Shown here in pieces: positions 41,301 through 53,754 of a stretch of 64,000 nt of DNA (within the stretch, counting starts at the first letter, position 1; each line of letters starts with the position of its first letter). The notes under the pieces were generated by a model. The model was not told where the DNA came from and made no database searches. It was given only the letters and a program-made list of their open reading frames with translations. This DNA comes from Saccharina japonica (lineage: Eukaryota > Sar > Phaeophyceae > Laminariales > Laminariaceae). The position numbers and the translations under genes were made by a program. Where the stretch lies: contig MEHQ01003630.1 of the NCBI GenBank assembly GCA_008828725.1, forward strand, positions 19,811 through 83,810, read 5' to 3'.

Positions 41301-41862
41301 TGACCAGAACACACCTCATCCGCCCCAATAAGAAGTTGTGCTGGATCAGAATAGTAACGATCCAGTTCAGCAAGCATGTCCTAGATCTTGCACGTTATAC
41401 GGATGCCACCTAGCCTTGGTGTACGGGGCGGTCAGAGGCGGCCAGCCAAGGGACAAGACCGCGGTAGTCTACTGCTGTACCCATAAACAACCCCCCCTCC
41501 CCTTACCCCCCCCCATTACCGTCTCAAATAAATGCCTTCCGCGCGATGTTGGAACTCCATGATGTTCATAGTACCGCAGCTAAATCCAAACATGCTTCGT
41601 ATACAGGAGAGCGGCCTTTTTGGGGGCCACTTCAAAGCCAATTCTGGCATCAACATACGAAGTCCGTACATATATATCTCTGGCACGAAGTATTCCAAAA
41701 CAATGCCTGCCACGTCATGTTGAAACTCTATTACAGCATAGCGGCACAGACATTCATTCAAAGCTCTTCACGGATCATTACCCGACCCGCGGGTCGGGCC
41801 AGGAAGCTCTTCACATATAACGGGTCGGATCGAGTCGGGTCGGGTCGGGTCGGGTCGGGTCG
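38361..41862 (+). repeat. Second copy of exon 3 (partial) to exon 5 region
   Basis: Matches 25544-27946 at offset 12817 and 29199-30298 at offset 11578; the difference is the 1239-base LINE, absent here. It carries exon 3 from the NotI site on (38361-38556), exon 4 (39960-40125), exon 5 (40520-40589), the S5-type element (40215-40485) and the GGTC satellite. Confidence 0.9.
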
Positions 41863-41869
41863 GTTCGAG

Positions 41870-42450
41870 GAGTCTTTTTTAACTTTCACAGGTCTGGTCT
41901 GGTCGGGTTGGTCAACCCATACGCCGCACCCACACTGACCTGACAACACGCGCCGTCGACAGCCCTGCAATATTACTAGTTTTAGAGTGGAGGGTGACCA
42001 GTCAAGGGATCAATACCTGCGGTTCACTACTTTCCCCTCAATATACCAACGCCCCTACTACCGTGTCCAAAACAATGCACCGTTCTCAAACAATGCCTGC
42101 TGTGTGATGTTGACTCCAGATATTCATATACGGTATCGCAGCGAAAAGCCAAAGTGCTTTGAAAATCGGTTCGTCGGGCACGCCGTGAGGGGCTCTCTTT
42201 GACACCATGGAAAAAAACAAAGCACTTGATAAAAAAATGGAGTTGAGTGAGTCGCTTATTTCCAAGATCAACACTTTCCGTACTAACACGAATACGATAA
42301 AGACAACCAGCTAACCACCGCAGCGGAATAAAAAATGTATCACCATGATCCTGATCCAATCTCTGAAATACGTTGATAACGTTAGGGATTTGGGATTCGT
42401 TGAATTCTGATTCTAATAAACCCACGCCCCCCTCTGCCCCCCCCCCCCCC
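41870..42450 (+). repeat. Third version of the low-accuracy segment
   Basis: Same content as 30900-31480 and 37745-38340 with many one-base indels, ending in a broken C-run (42427-42460). Confidence 0.7.
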
Positions 42451-45400
42451 CCCCCCCCCCTCCTCCCTAGGTGGAATTGACTGGCAAGGGTCATGGAGAG
42501 GTTGCAGATCACATTACAGTCGGAATTGACGACCTCGTGAGGGTCATGCCATGGTTTTGTATAGAGGTGGGGGATGTGGTGGAGTGCCACCCGAAGGACA
42601 TGATGGGGTGGGTGCGAGGGAAGGTGGTCAGGGTTCTCCACGCGGAGGCGCTGTACGATGTTGCGCTCGACGGCGGGGATTCGGTGAGAATAGCCCCCAA
42701 GCAACAACCTCGTGCTTATTTAGTTTTCGATTGGCCTTTGCGCTGCACGTTATGGAGGGGCAAGTAGAACAACCCGTGAGGATAATCTATGACCTAGATC
42801 ATTTATACATCATATACAACATAATCTATACATCATCTATGTAGTATTTATACATCATATATAGGTCATCTATAAACAGCCGACTTTCCTAATTGAGAAT
42901 TGCCTTTCCGATGAGAATGAAAATCGACTTTAGTACTTTGTTATTGTTTAAGAGTTGTATTTCGCTCACGATCAAAATTTGACCTAGAAAATATGTCCCT
43001 CGATGGTAGGTATCGATCCACGAAAAAACAAATGAAATCGGCCTTGACAGGCTCGAAAAATCAAGGATTTAAGGGAATTTGCATTTATGAGCGAGGTCGC
43101 TCGCCCATAAATACAGATTTTCTGGGATCCTCGATATCTTGAGACTGCCGATGCCGATTTCGTTTTTTTTTGTGATCGACGGGTGTCAGAACTGACAATA
43201 GTTTACATTGAAGAAAATGACTGTAAGGGAAGTACATCTCTTACAATTAAAAAAACAATATTTTCGATTTTCATTCTCATCGGAAAGGCAATTCTCAATT
43301 AGGAAAATCGGCTGTTTATACGCAGTTCATCTAGATGATATATATACATATATATATATATTCTATAGATCATCTATAGATCATCTAGATCATGCCTAGA
43401 TCATGTATATATCATCTAGATCATCTATAAATCATCTAGATATCGTCTAGATCAATTATACATCATCTATAAATCATCTAGATCATATATGTATCAAATA
43501 TAGGTCATCTACATATCAGCTATAATAGCTCATCTAGATCATCTAGATCCTCACCTGCCGTTGCGAAGTGCTGTACAGGACCTGAATACCATAGTACAGA
43601 GCCAACCCAAGAAATTCGCCAACGCTCATGCTCTCCACGTATTGGTGCGCATTATCGGGTGGTGAACGAAACAAAAATTGGAATAGTCCGCACTTCGAAC
43701 AGATCATGTACAGATAGATCATGATCTAGGTCATCTACAGATAGGTCATCTATGGATCACCTACAGTAGATCCTCACCTGGCGCTATGGGATGTTGTGCA
43801 GGATTTGTATAGGACGCATGCAATGGTAGGGGCACACTACGACGTACCTTGTTTTTTCTTAGGCTCCTGGCTTGTAGAGCTCTGTACTAATGCTACCAAA
43901 AAGTCAAAAACGGATTTTAAAGAAAAATAAAATTAAGTATAACATGAAACAAACAAAATGGCAAAATGCAGTACGAAAATGAAATTCCGACGATTTTTGG
44001 GTTAAGGAGCCTTTAATAGGTCATTCATGCAGAAAACGTTTTATCCTGAAAAAGGTATACCTCTATCGTAGCAAGCGTCATAGCACAGATCCAACTCAGG
44101 AAATACTTGTTACAGTAGTAGCTCAAGTAATGAATTAATGAGTTGCATCCACCCTACCCCCATCTAACATATACCAGGTATATATATAATTTATATTCCT
44201 ACATATGAATATGTGTACCAGTACCTTTTGTGCTCCACAATAAACATAGATATATACGCCTATAAAGTCGGTCGCCCCGATGGTCTAGAGGTAACCTCGA
44301 ACGCTTCTGAACGTTGATGTCTGGAGTTCGAATCTCACGTGGGTCGGACTTTTGAGTTTATTTGCAAAAATAAATAAAAAACGGAATCAACTGCTGAGAG
44401 CGCCATTTAATAGTAGCGTGGGTAGGCACAATTCGATGCGAGTCGACGAGGGAAGGAAAGGCTGAAGTCTTCTCGCGATAAAAATGCAAGGCAAGAACCG
44501 TAGTGGGGGAGGAGGGAGAGGAGCCTACTTTGTGACCCCGGATCTGAGTTACGACTATAATAGGGAGGAGAGAGAAAGGAAGGGCGAAGATAATAAATGG
44601 GAAAAAAAAAAAAAAAAAAAAAAAAAAAAGTGTACGCGTATATAACATCAAAGTCAGTTTCGGGTGAATAATATATGGATCTCCTTTTACGTAGATGAGA
44701 GGTGTCCCTTAGCATGACACCAAGCTTGCAAAAATGAGTTTGGAGGGGGGAAAAAATGAATTTTCGATCTCATCACAGCTTCGCATTTTTTTAAGGTTGC
44801 TTCTTCATTTTTTTTTCATTTTTTTTTCCATCCCATTTATTATTTTCGCCCTTCCTTTCTCTCTCCTCCCTAGTCGTAACTCAGATCCGGGGTCACAGAG
44901 TAGGCTCCTCTCCCTCCTCCTCCACTACGTTTCTTGCCTTGCATTTTTATCGCGAGAAGACTTCAGCCTTTTCTTGCCTCGTCGACTCGCATCGAATTGT
45001 ATACTTGTAAATATTGTTCTCCCCATTTCGCTAAATTAATTAATTATCCATTATCCAACAAACACAAATTCTCCCCCTTTTGCAGTTCGACTGATGCCCA
45101 AAAAACAATACTTTAATCAAGTGATCTTTGATGCCCACTTTATCATAGCAACTTAGAGTGGAGCAAATGCAAACAAAAAAATCATTTTTTTCTCACACAC
45201 ATTTAAAGCACGCTTCTCCCTACGCCGGCATGCCCGGCACCGTCTTCTTACGTCGCAGGCTGGCATACTATAGTACAACTCGTACGTGCGCCGTTCTTGT
45301 CGTCGTGGCCACAGCGATTCGCGGCTGCTCTACGTACGAGTATTGCAGCAGTGCGGTTGCTACTTTTAATCTTTGCTGAGATTGTATCGTCCATCCTCGC

Positions 45401-48332
45401 TCTGGTCGCCTACTCGTATCGTATGATACGTACGTCGCCTTCTGTCACCGTGCGCGACGAAAGCACCACTGCTTTAGAAACGGACGGGGTCTCTGAAGGA
45501 CCCTAAATAACACCCCCTCCTCCTGCCTCTGCTCGTGTTCAAAGCCGTCCCGAGTTCGCGAAGCTTGGTCGTGTTGCATGGCCTACTTACCAGGTACCAG
45601 GGGTGGTCCTGAGAAAAACAGGCATACGTATTCCACCCCATACCAGGTACCAGGTAGCAGGTACCAGAGAGCACCAACAACCGTCCTCAAGTCAAGCACC
45701 GCCACCACCACCACCACCACCACCAGCTGAGCACCAGCAGCAGCAGAAACGTGTCGCTGGTGGTGGTGGTGATGGTGGTTGTGTTTGCTGGTTTTGGTTT
45801 TACAAAAATCTCGACCACTCACCGATGGCAAGAAATAGACCATTTTGTTGAATGCGGCGCAATAGTAATGTGATACCAGATACCAGTATCATACCAGGCT
45901 AGACCGTGCCGCGAGACACCAGCATAGTTCTTCGACGATGCATCACCTTCAGAGCGATGCTCAGGTGACATGCTCACGTGACATTCTCATGAGCCTGCAT
46001 CATGCTGTCATCATGCTGTCTGTGCACGTACGTACGTACGTACGTACGTACATACATACAATGTGCCTGTTGTATATACGTACATACGAAAAATGTGTAA
46101 ACTACGTAGGCTGCTGCAGCAGTACGTATTTCTATCATACGTACGTACGACGACCACACTGCTGCCGTACGTATGCCCGGGGACACGATCAGCGCATTCC
46201 CGTATTCCCGGGGACACAATGAACCCCTCCCAGGGGGGGGAGGGGTAATACGTCATCCCCTACGTAGCAAAATATTTACTGCTGTCTGTGCACGTATGAA
46301 AAGTACGTATATATTTGTATGTATGTATTTTCGACCACACTCCTGCCGTACGTATACCCGGGGACACGATCAGCGCATTCCCGTATTCCAGGGGACACAA
46401 TGAACCCCTCCCAGCCTCCCAGGGGGGGGAAGGATAATATGTCATCCCCTAGCAAAATATTTACTGCTGTCTGTGCACGTATCAAAAGTACGTATGTATA
46501 CGACGTATACGGACGTACATATCAACTGATTTATCTACTACCATGGCAGTGCTCGTAAATCCGCCCTGCAGGGCGGATTTATGAGAGCTGCCTCGCTTTT
46601 TTTCGACTGTTTTTAGTGCGGATTTACGGGCGCTGCTATAATACCATGGTACAGAGTATAGTGCATTACGTATCAGCTGGTACGTATGATACGTGCGTTC
46701 ATTTTGCTTGCTGTACGACGTACGTACGTAACACAGCCAGCAATCAATGCTGCAGAGTAATATTTGTTCCCTATTATGTTTTTCACGAAAAAATCGGTAT
46801 GCATGCATGCACGAGTCAAATGATCTAGATCATCAGCACAGCCAGTCTCGCGAGCGATTTTGCAAGCCCCTTTCGCGATGACCGCGAGACAGCCGACATC
46901 AACAAAAAACGTGCTCTCAGGAAGCAGCCAGCCCCCCCTGGCCACATCTATATTATTATAAATATGTTTTCCATAAAAAAACCCGCATTGATTCGGAGTC
47001 AATCCCCATCGTTTCTATTTCCTTCACCATATATATATATTTGTATTCCTATTAAGAATATTCGTAGTCACTTTGTTTCCTATTTATTCCTACATATTAT
47101 TTTTAATTTGAGCCTCTATCATCTCCATTACTACTTGCTTAAATGGCCCTACCGCCGTGGGGGCGGGAGGGCCTCTTATTCCCTAGTATATATATATATA
47201 CTTCGGAGTATACATATATTTATTGGTCGAAGTATATATATATACTCGTATGTATATTTATTGGTCTCTCCCTTTCGCTAAATTAATTTGTATGCAAACA
47301 CAGGTCGAGAGTAATGGTGGCGGCGCCAGCAGTTCGCAGGAGGCGGGAGGGGGGGATGCCTATGTTGACATGGAGCTGGGAGTGACGGAGAGCGCGATTC
47401 GGAAGATTCGGAGCCACCGGCAGTCGATTTCAATGCCAGCGGTAGCAGTGCAATGACGTGACATAGCCGAGGGGGGGGGGGGGGCGAATTTTTGTAGCGT
47501 TTAAAATATATATATATATATATTTGTATTGTGTTTAAATACATACCTGGTATATATATATGTACATTACGTATTTCTTCGTTATTTTATCAGTTTTGTA
47601 TTCGTTTTTGGGTATTTGTGTACATACAGTACGTATTTCTTCGTTATTTCTATTTATTTTTTATCCGTTCTTGGGTATATGTGTACATATATATCCTACT
47701 GTGAATATGGCGTCGTTATTTTTGGGGGGTATATACTTATTATTTTTGGGCCTTTCCCACTTTGTTCTACTTTTTTGCCGTCCCATATTTCCTTGTGTAG
47801 TTCTTGTTTTTACACGTATACCCACCCACTCTGGAATGGACGGAAATATAACGTACACTTACTCATTCTAATTAACATTGAACGGTCCTTACATTTCCGT
47901 CCAGCACAGTGGCATACCACTATGTCCCGAAATATAAGCAACTTTTTCATTGACTATTAATGCATAAAAGCTGCTTATATTTCGGTACAGAGGGGTAACT
48001 ATATGATTTTATTTTTTTACCGGTACAATTTACGTCTCCTTTTGAGGTATTTTCTTTTTTTCGGGAGTATTTCTGTGTTTTGGAGTTTGTTGGTGTGTGG
48101 GACGGCGGTATCATAGTCCCGCAAGAGGCAGTCTCTTTTTTTTTCTATCGGTTTGGCTTTTCTAGAAACACACCGAGGTGGCTTGTTTGGCGTTACCACG
48201 CTCTCAGGGGTCAGCAACGAAAACAATCTCGGAACCGCTCCTCCGGAGGGGCCAGGATGTGGCATTGAAGGATTATAGTGATACTGAGGCGGCACGATCT
48301 AGGCGGTAGAACCTGGTATCCACAGGTGTCCA

Positions 48333-48363
<31 letters not shown>

Positions 48364-48514
48364 CCTATCCGCCATAAGCCGTAAGAGTTGTGAACGCAAT
48401 CGTGGCGCTGCAGACAGACTCTTTCTACATGTCTGTCTGTTGTAGTCAGAAGAGTATTCAGAACCCTCGCTGGAACTTCAAAACCATGTATCCCCCTATG
48501 TTGACACGCCTTAT
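42451..48514 (+). repeat. Second copy of the exon 6 to exon 7 region
   Basis: Matches 31471-37536 at offset 10980, and 10978 after the SINE tail. Only a few differences in 6 kb are visible: the SINE poly(A), T/C near 35215, C/A near 35855, T/A near 36168. Includes exon 6 (42471-42683), exon 7 (47304-47456), the 57-base-TIR MITE, the GATC element, and both SINEs. Divergence of this size fits two alleles. Confidence 0.9.
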
Positions 48515-49047
48515 TTGGTTCTGATTACTATGTTACCCCGCAACAACACATACTATATCATACGGGAATTAACTACATTACCCCGCAATAATACATACGA
48601 GCTGGTTCAGGCATATCACCGCAAATTTCGTCAGTCACGAATACCGCATGCAATAGCAACTCCGATGTCACACATTTAGTATCATACTGACCGCCATGAA
48701 CAGTAGAAGAGGGTGACATCGCCATTTTTTTGTTTAAGGGCCTGGATTTATCGCTACCGCCGAAAATGTGGCCCGACCAATCACAGACCTTCAAAGAGGC
48801 CAACAATATTCAGGCGTTTCCGTAGGAAAACATGTTTTCCCCCCATTTATTTTCTGAACGAGCCGCTTCCAGGTGGTCCAAGGCATGTGATGTTTGTACA
48901 AAGTTTAACGCAAATATTCGAAGATCTGGCTGCGTATGGTCAAATTAAGTCATATTTACCGCCCAAAATCGATTATTTACTGAAACGAAGTAATTACGAG
49001 GCAACGCCTATTTGTGTACTTTTACCGCACAAACGTCCAAACGTCTA

Positions 49048-49289
49048 CGCCGTTTTTCGGAGATAAGCCTTGAAATTTGGTGCACGTGTTTTATGCACCC
49101 CACCCGAGCCTTTTACGAATGTTTTTTTTTTTTGCCGGAAATTTTGGATGTCTTAAGACCCAAATTTCCCAAAAATTACAAAACAAACAACATCTGACGA
49201 AACAAAAAAAAAAAAACCCATCCGTTAAAGTCTCGGGTAGGGCGCATAAAACACGTTTGCTAAATTTCAGGGTCTATCTCCAAAACACG
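49048..49289. repeat. Foldback element with TTTTATGC arms
   Basis: GTGTTTTATGCACCCCACCC at 49086 pairs with GGGTAGGGCGCATAAAACAC at 49236; pairing continues outward for about 30 bases. Second copy 56207-56448. Confidence 0.65.
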
Positions 49290-49524
49290 ACGTGGACATC
49301 GGCCACTGAGTGAATTTTTCGCGGTATACTTGAACGAGCCTGTACTACGGGAAGGGTCATAGTAATCAGAACCCACGATGAACAAAAATATACCCATGTT
49401 TCACACCATATTTGGTTCTGATTCCTACGTTTTCCCGTTAGAATACTTAGGGCGGGAATTACTATGTTACCCCGCAATAATGTGACCCAAAACAAAACAT
49501 GTAGCCCCCCATTTTTTTTCATTT

Positions 49525-49862
49525 TGTTTCATTTTTTTTCTCATCCCATTTATTATCTTCTCCCTTCTTTTCTCTCTCCTTCCTATTATTAGTCGTAACT
49601 CAGACCCGGGGTCACAAGGTAGGCTCTTCTCCCTCCTCTCCCACTACGGTTGTTGCCTTGCGTTTTTATCGCGAGAAGACTTTAGCCCATTCTTCCCTCG
49701 TCGACCCGCATCGAACTGCGCCTACCCACGCTACTCGGCGTTTTTTTTTTTTTTGTAAATTACCTAACTCACAAGTCCGACTCGGGTGAGAGTTTAACCC
49801 CGGAAACCAACTCTTAGTGGCATTCGAGGGGACCACTATTAATAGACAATCGGGGCGACCGA
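49525..49862 (-). mobile_element. tRNA-derived SINE, full length, minus strand
   Basis: T-run, CGTAACTCAGACCCGGGGTC, TTTTTATCGCGAGAAGACTT, CGTCGACCCGCATCGAACTG, then a minus-strand head reading GTCGCCCCGATTGTC with an insertion-altered tRNA-like part. Second copy 56684-57021. Confidence 0.8.
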
Positions 49863-49902
49863 CATATTTGGTCCTGCTCACTACTGCTGTATATTCCCCC
49901 GA

Positions 49903-50144
49903 GGCGTGCTACGGTAGAGGTAGCACTTTTGGTTGATTTTTTTTCTGAAGGATCGGGCTCCTTAACCCAAATTCGTCGGACTTTCATTCTTGTGACGAAA
50001 TATGTTTCAGAGTATACTTTGGTCATGAGATTTCTCATCCGGCAGCACTTTTATTTTCCGCCAAAATCATTTTTCGGTGAGGTATGACGCTCCTTAAATG
50101 AAGAGCTCAGAAAAAACATGGTGCACCTCTATCGTAGCATGCGG
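49903..50144. mobile_element. GCTACGATAGAGGT-type MITE
   Basis: GGCGTGCTACGGTAGAGGTA at the left, TCTATCGTAGCATGCGG at the right. Interior CTCCTTAACCCAAATTCGTC and AGCACTTTTATTTTCCGCC. Second copy 57062-57303. Confidence 0.8.
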
Positions 50145-50154
50145 GGCCGCAATA

Positions 50155-50330
50155 CGCGTAGTGTTGCTATGTATTCCCCCGCAATAGTATCATTATCTAT
50201 TCACCCGCAACGTTATTGCTATGTGTATTCCCCCGCAATAGTATCATTATCTATTCACCCGCAATGTTATTGCTATGTGTATTCCCCCGCAATAGTATTA
50301 CCATGTATTCCCCCGCAATAGTAGGGGGTA
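50155..50330 (+). repeat. ATTCCCCCGCAATAGTATC minisatellite
   Basis: Alternating TGTATTCCCCCGCAATAGTA and TCTATTCACCCGCAATGTTA units, about eight. Second copy 57314-57489. Confidence 0.8.
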
Positions 50331-50469
50331 CCGACCGTATCACGCGTGTGATAAGACACGAGACTCCCAGAGACGAGTTTTCAGAAATGATTTTTGGCCT
50401 TAAGCCTGAGGGGGTATGTACGTAAACAAGCATCGAAAATAGTGGCCTTCGGGTGATCTACCACATTAT

Positions 50470-51190
50470 TTTACTTTCGATTTTACTTCCACGAAATATT
50501 TTTTTCAACTTTTTCATGGAAGTGAAATAAATTTCCACTGAAATGTTTGGTTTACTTCCCATGGAAGTCAAACAATTTTCCACGGAAGTTTTTTTTACTT
50601 TTCTTCATAGAAGTAAAATTTACTTCCATGGAAGTTTTCTTACTTCCATGTGGTTAAATTAAAAGTAAAAAAAAATACTTCCATGGAAGGAAAACATGGA
50701 AGCGAGGGCATGAATTCACCCCCTGCTCCCAGTTGGTACACCGTCCAATCCTACGTGGACCAACTACAAACGGGATGTTAAAAACAGTGTTGCGCGCAAC
50801 GCGGAACCACACTAGGCCTGTCTGGTGGGCAAAGGCCCTCTTCAAACGAAAACTTCCACGGAGTCATTGAAGTGTTTTTATTTCCATGGAAGTAAATGTT
50901 TTTACTTCCATGAAGTAAATGTGTTTACTTCCATGAAGTAAATGTGTTTACTTCCATGAAGTAAATGTGTTTACTTCCATGGAAGTAATTTTTTTTACTT
51001 CCATGAAGTAAATGTTTTTACTTTCATGAAATTAAACATGCTTTACTTCCATGAAAGTCCACATAAGTTAATTTCCTTGTTTTTTTTTTACTTTCATGGA
51101 GTAAAGTTTAACTGCCGTGAAAAAAGTAAAAAAAAAACTTTCATGGAAGTGTTTTTTTGCGTAATTTGTTACTTCCATGGAGGTAGATGA
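50470..51190. repeat. ACTTCCATGGAAGT palindromic array
   Basis: More than 20 copies of TTTACTTCCATGGAAGTAAA or of the half-form TTACTTCCATGAAGTAAATG over 700 bases. Nearly every unit is its own inverted repeat. Between 50700 and 50860 lies a stretch without the motif. Second copy 57629-58349. Confidence 0.85.
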
Positions 51191-51277
51191 AACAAGACAA
51201 AGCACGTAGTAGACCCCCTTTGGGGGAAGAATCGTCGTCGAGATGTATCATATATATGCGTCCAGTGACCTTTTTCA

Positions 51278-51735
51278 ACGACGGTCGACGAGGGAAGAAA
51301 GTGCTGAAGCCCTCTCGCGATAAAAATACAACGCACGTACCGTCGTGGGGAGGGGGGTGGGAGAAGAGCCTACTTATTACGTAGGACGCGTGCTACGGTA
51401 GAGGTATCACTTTTTGACTGAATCGTTTTCTGAACGATCGGGCTCCTTAACCCAAATCCGTCGGACTTTCATTTTTGTGACGAATATTTTTTCAGAGTAT
51501 ACTTCAATCGTGAGATTTCGCATCCGGCAGCACTTTTATTTTCCTCCAAAATCAGTTTTTCGGTGAGGTATGACGCTCCTTAAGTGAGGCGCTCAGAAAA
51601 AACATGGTGCGCCTCTATCGTAGCATGCGTTGTAGTGACCCCGGATCTGAGTTACGACTACTGCAAGACGGAGGGAGAAAAGAAGGCCGAAGATAATGAA
51701 TGGGATGGGGGAAAAAAAACACAAAAAAAAAAGAC
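51278..51735 (+). mobile_element. tRNA-derived SINE body split by a MITE
   Basis: SINE sequence runs CGGTCGACGAGGGAAG to AGAGCCTACTT (about 51375), is interrupted, and resumes at GTGACCCCGGATCTGAGTTA (51635) to an A-rich tail near 51735. The head is missing. Second copy 58437-58894. Confidence 0.8.
51386..51630. mobile_element. GCTACGATAGAGGT-type MITE nested in a SINE
   Basis: ACGCGTGCTACGGTAGAGGT and CTCTATCGTAGCATGCGT are the paired ends. The intact SINE reads CCTACTTTGTGACCCC where this element now sits, so the MITE is younger than the SINE. Second copy 58545-58789. Confidence 0.8.
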
Positions 51736-51895
51736 AAACAAAGTGACGCGGCGTTCGGCGGTTTTTGCACTCTTCTCTTTCTCCGTCGCACAAAGAGAAA
51801 ATCAGCCTTGGAAATTAGCCCGAGGGGATGGCGATCTTACCACCCGCGTGCTACTCATTTTTTCATTTTCGGAGCTCAACATCTCACTTTTTTTT

Positions 51896-52075
51896 TATAA
51901 TTTTCCCACTCCATCCCATTTACTATCCCACCCCTGCTCTCCCGCTCCCTCCCAGTGGTACCTCAAACCCGGGGTCACGTACCGGGCGCGCCCTCCCTCC
52001 CTCCCTCCCTCCCTCCCCACTACGGTTCGTGCCTCTTCAGTTTTATCGGGGGGGGCATCGAAAACAAAGTAACTT
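51896..52075 (-). mobile_element. Diverged, truncated tRNA-derived SINE, minus strand
   Basis: CCATCCCATTTACTATCCC, CTCAAACCCGGGGTCACG, CCACTACGGTTCGTGCC and TTTTATCG appear in family order. Contains a CCCT tetramer run. Second copy 59055-59234. 52076-52670 shows no further feature. Confidence 0.65.
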
Positions 52076-52675
52076 TTGGAGACAATACAGTACGCGACAG
52101 ATGTTACGAATCTCTTATTTATGGCCAGACTGGAATTCTTACGTAAGACTGGGTGTGCTCCACACTATTTCCAGTACAAAGACGTCTCGCATTCTTATTT
52201 TCCCCCCGAAATGTCAGTCTCAAATTATTAATCACCAGATTCTTAACATGTTTCGCGTACTGTATGTGCGGTACGCTCGTTCTTCCCAAATGATAAACAC
52301 ATTTGACGGCCCTTGTGGGTGGGGTACTCGATCGATAATCTACCCCCCGCGTACGTCTGGCTCAAACGGATAGCTCCTTAACCATTTTAGTACTGCACTG
52401 TACATAGTGAAACCTTTCAGTCAAATTCCAAGTGTTTTGTCCCCACATCGGTACTGCAGTACTATAGGGGTTAACGTTTGGCGTCGTCGAGGACACGAGT
52501 TTGTTCGGATCTGACCTCGGAATGTGTTTTTTTTTTGACAGAAACATTTTTTGTTTTGCGCGTACGCCCGTAAAAACTAGTGCCTGGTACGAGCATATAT
52601 CTCCACCTGGTTCCCCAGGGTATTGTGACAAATGAGGCAACGTTACATCCCCAAAGGTCCGACGTCCAAAAGAGG

Positions 52676-52730
52676 GGGGGGGGTTGGGTGTACTCGTATC
52701 ATGCATGGCCGTCGTCGCATGACTATAGAC
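52676..52730 (-). mobile_element. Poly(C)-tailed SINE-like element, 3' fragment (S6)
   Basis: G-run, GTGTACTCGTATCATGCATG and GCCGTCGTCGCATGACTATA match the tail of S1-S4. The rest is missing; a foldback element begins at 52731. Second copy 59835-59889. Confidence 0.65.
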
Positions 52731-53746
52731 TAGAGGTGTTACCCGACGAGTACCCGTCTTAAACTGGTACCCGCTATGTTTGGGAACGAATACTCGAGCG
52801 TATTCACGTCCATTCAGGGCGGGTACCCGGGTACCCATTCAACAGTGGGTACTCGTTGAACACCCGGGTACCCGTCTAACAGCCGGGTACCCGGGTGCCC
52901 GCGGCCCACATACTTGGCGAGTATGAAGTGTTACCCGTACCCGTGATGGGTATTAACAAGCCGGCGAATACTCGCGAGTAGCCGGGTATTTGGCAAAAGG
53001 GTTGCATCTCTAGTATGGTGTGAGATGTGATGCATGAAGAACCATTTTTATTTTGAAAAGGGTTTCCTCGATAGCATGTACCAAATAATACCCAAGGGAC
53101 GTGGTTTAGACCAAAGGTTATGGTACCACTTTGTGGCTCGTTCATAATCTTATCAGCAACATAGTGCCAAAGAAAATGGGTGTACCCCTCGTATGAAGTT
53201 GGCCACTATGTTCCCCAAGATTGAAAAATCCAACAAAAAGGGGCGTCTCGTCATCATCTGACCCCTGAGATGATGCCAGGCACAATACGCCATTATCTTG
53301 GTTGGCTCTTTTATTGTTCCGCAAATATATACGATAATACATGCCTTGCACTATATACGAGAACGATACGTATAATATGTACGTATGACGTACACCGAGT
53401 ACGTATACTAAAACGATACGTACCATATTTTGAATACATACGAGTATTATGTTGCTTTGGCCATAGGCACTGCTGCTGCACAGCCTTTATCTTTGTTCGC
53501 CGAAATAAAAGTCGGGAAGAAAAAAGAGCCACAAAGTGGTACGATAACGTTTGGTCTTAGGGCGATAAGTTGCCATATCCGGGATTCCCAAGGTAAACCA
53601 ACGGGTACCCTGGTACCCGGGTACCCGGGTACCCGGACCCCAAATACTCGGCGAGTATGAAGTGCTACTCGTACCCGCGACGGGTAATAGCAAGCCGGGT
53701 AGTACTCGCGAGCGTTCGGGTAATTGGCGAAAGGGTAACACCTCTA
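52731..53746. mobile_element. 1-kb foldback element with ACCCGGGTACCC arms
   Basis: Outer ends CTAGAGGTGTTACCC and GGGTAACACCTCTAG are exact complements. Inner arms pair too: ACCACTTTGTGGCTCGTTC (53128) with GAGCCACAAAGTGGTACG (53527), and GGCGAGTATGAAGTG blocks. The centre 53150-53520 is unique and rich in ACGATACGTA. No transposase frame. Second copy 59890-60905. Confidence 0.8.
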
Positions 53747-53754
53747 GTTGGTAC

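Larger units (their letters stand above)
38361..47456 (+). pseudogene. Partial duplicate of the Tudor-like gene, exons 3 (part) to 7
   Basis: Exons: 38361-38556 (incomplete at its left edge), 39960-40125, 40520-40589, 42471-42683, 47304-47456. All splice sites and frames are intact, but there is no start, exon 1 or exon 2. If this were a real tandem duplication it would be a 5'-truncated gene copy without promoter. More likely it is the second haplotype of the same locus placed in series by the assembler. Confidence 0.7.

Noticed and set aside
51584..52373. 162- and 181-residue plus-strand frames
   Set aside because: They overlap a split SINE, a MITE end and a CCCT run; both recur only because of the block duplication.
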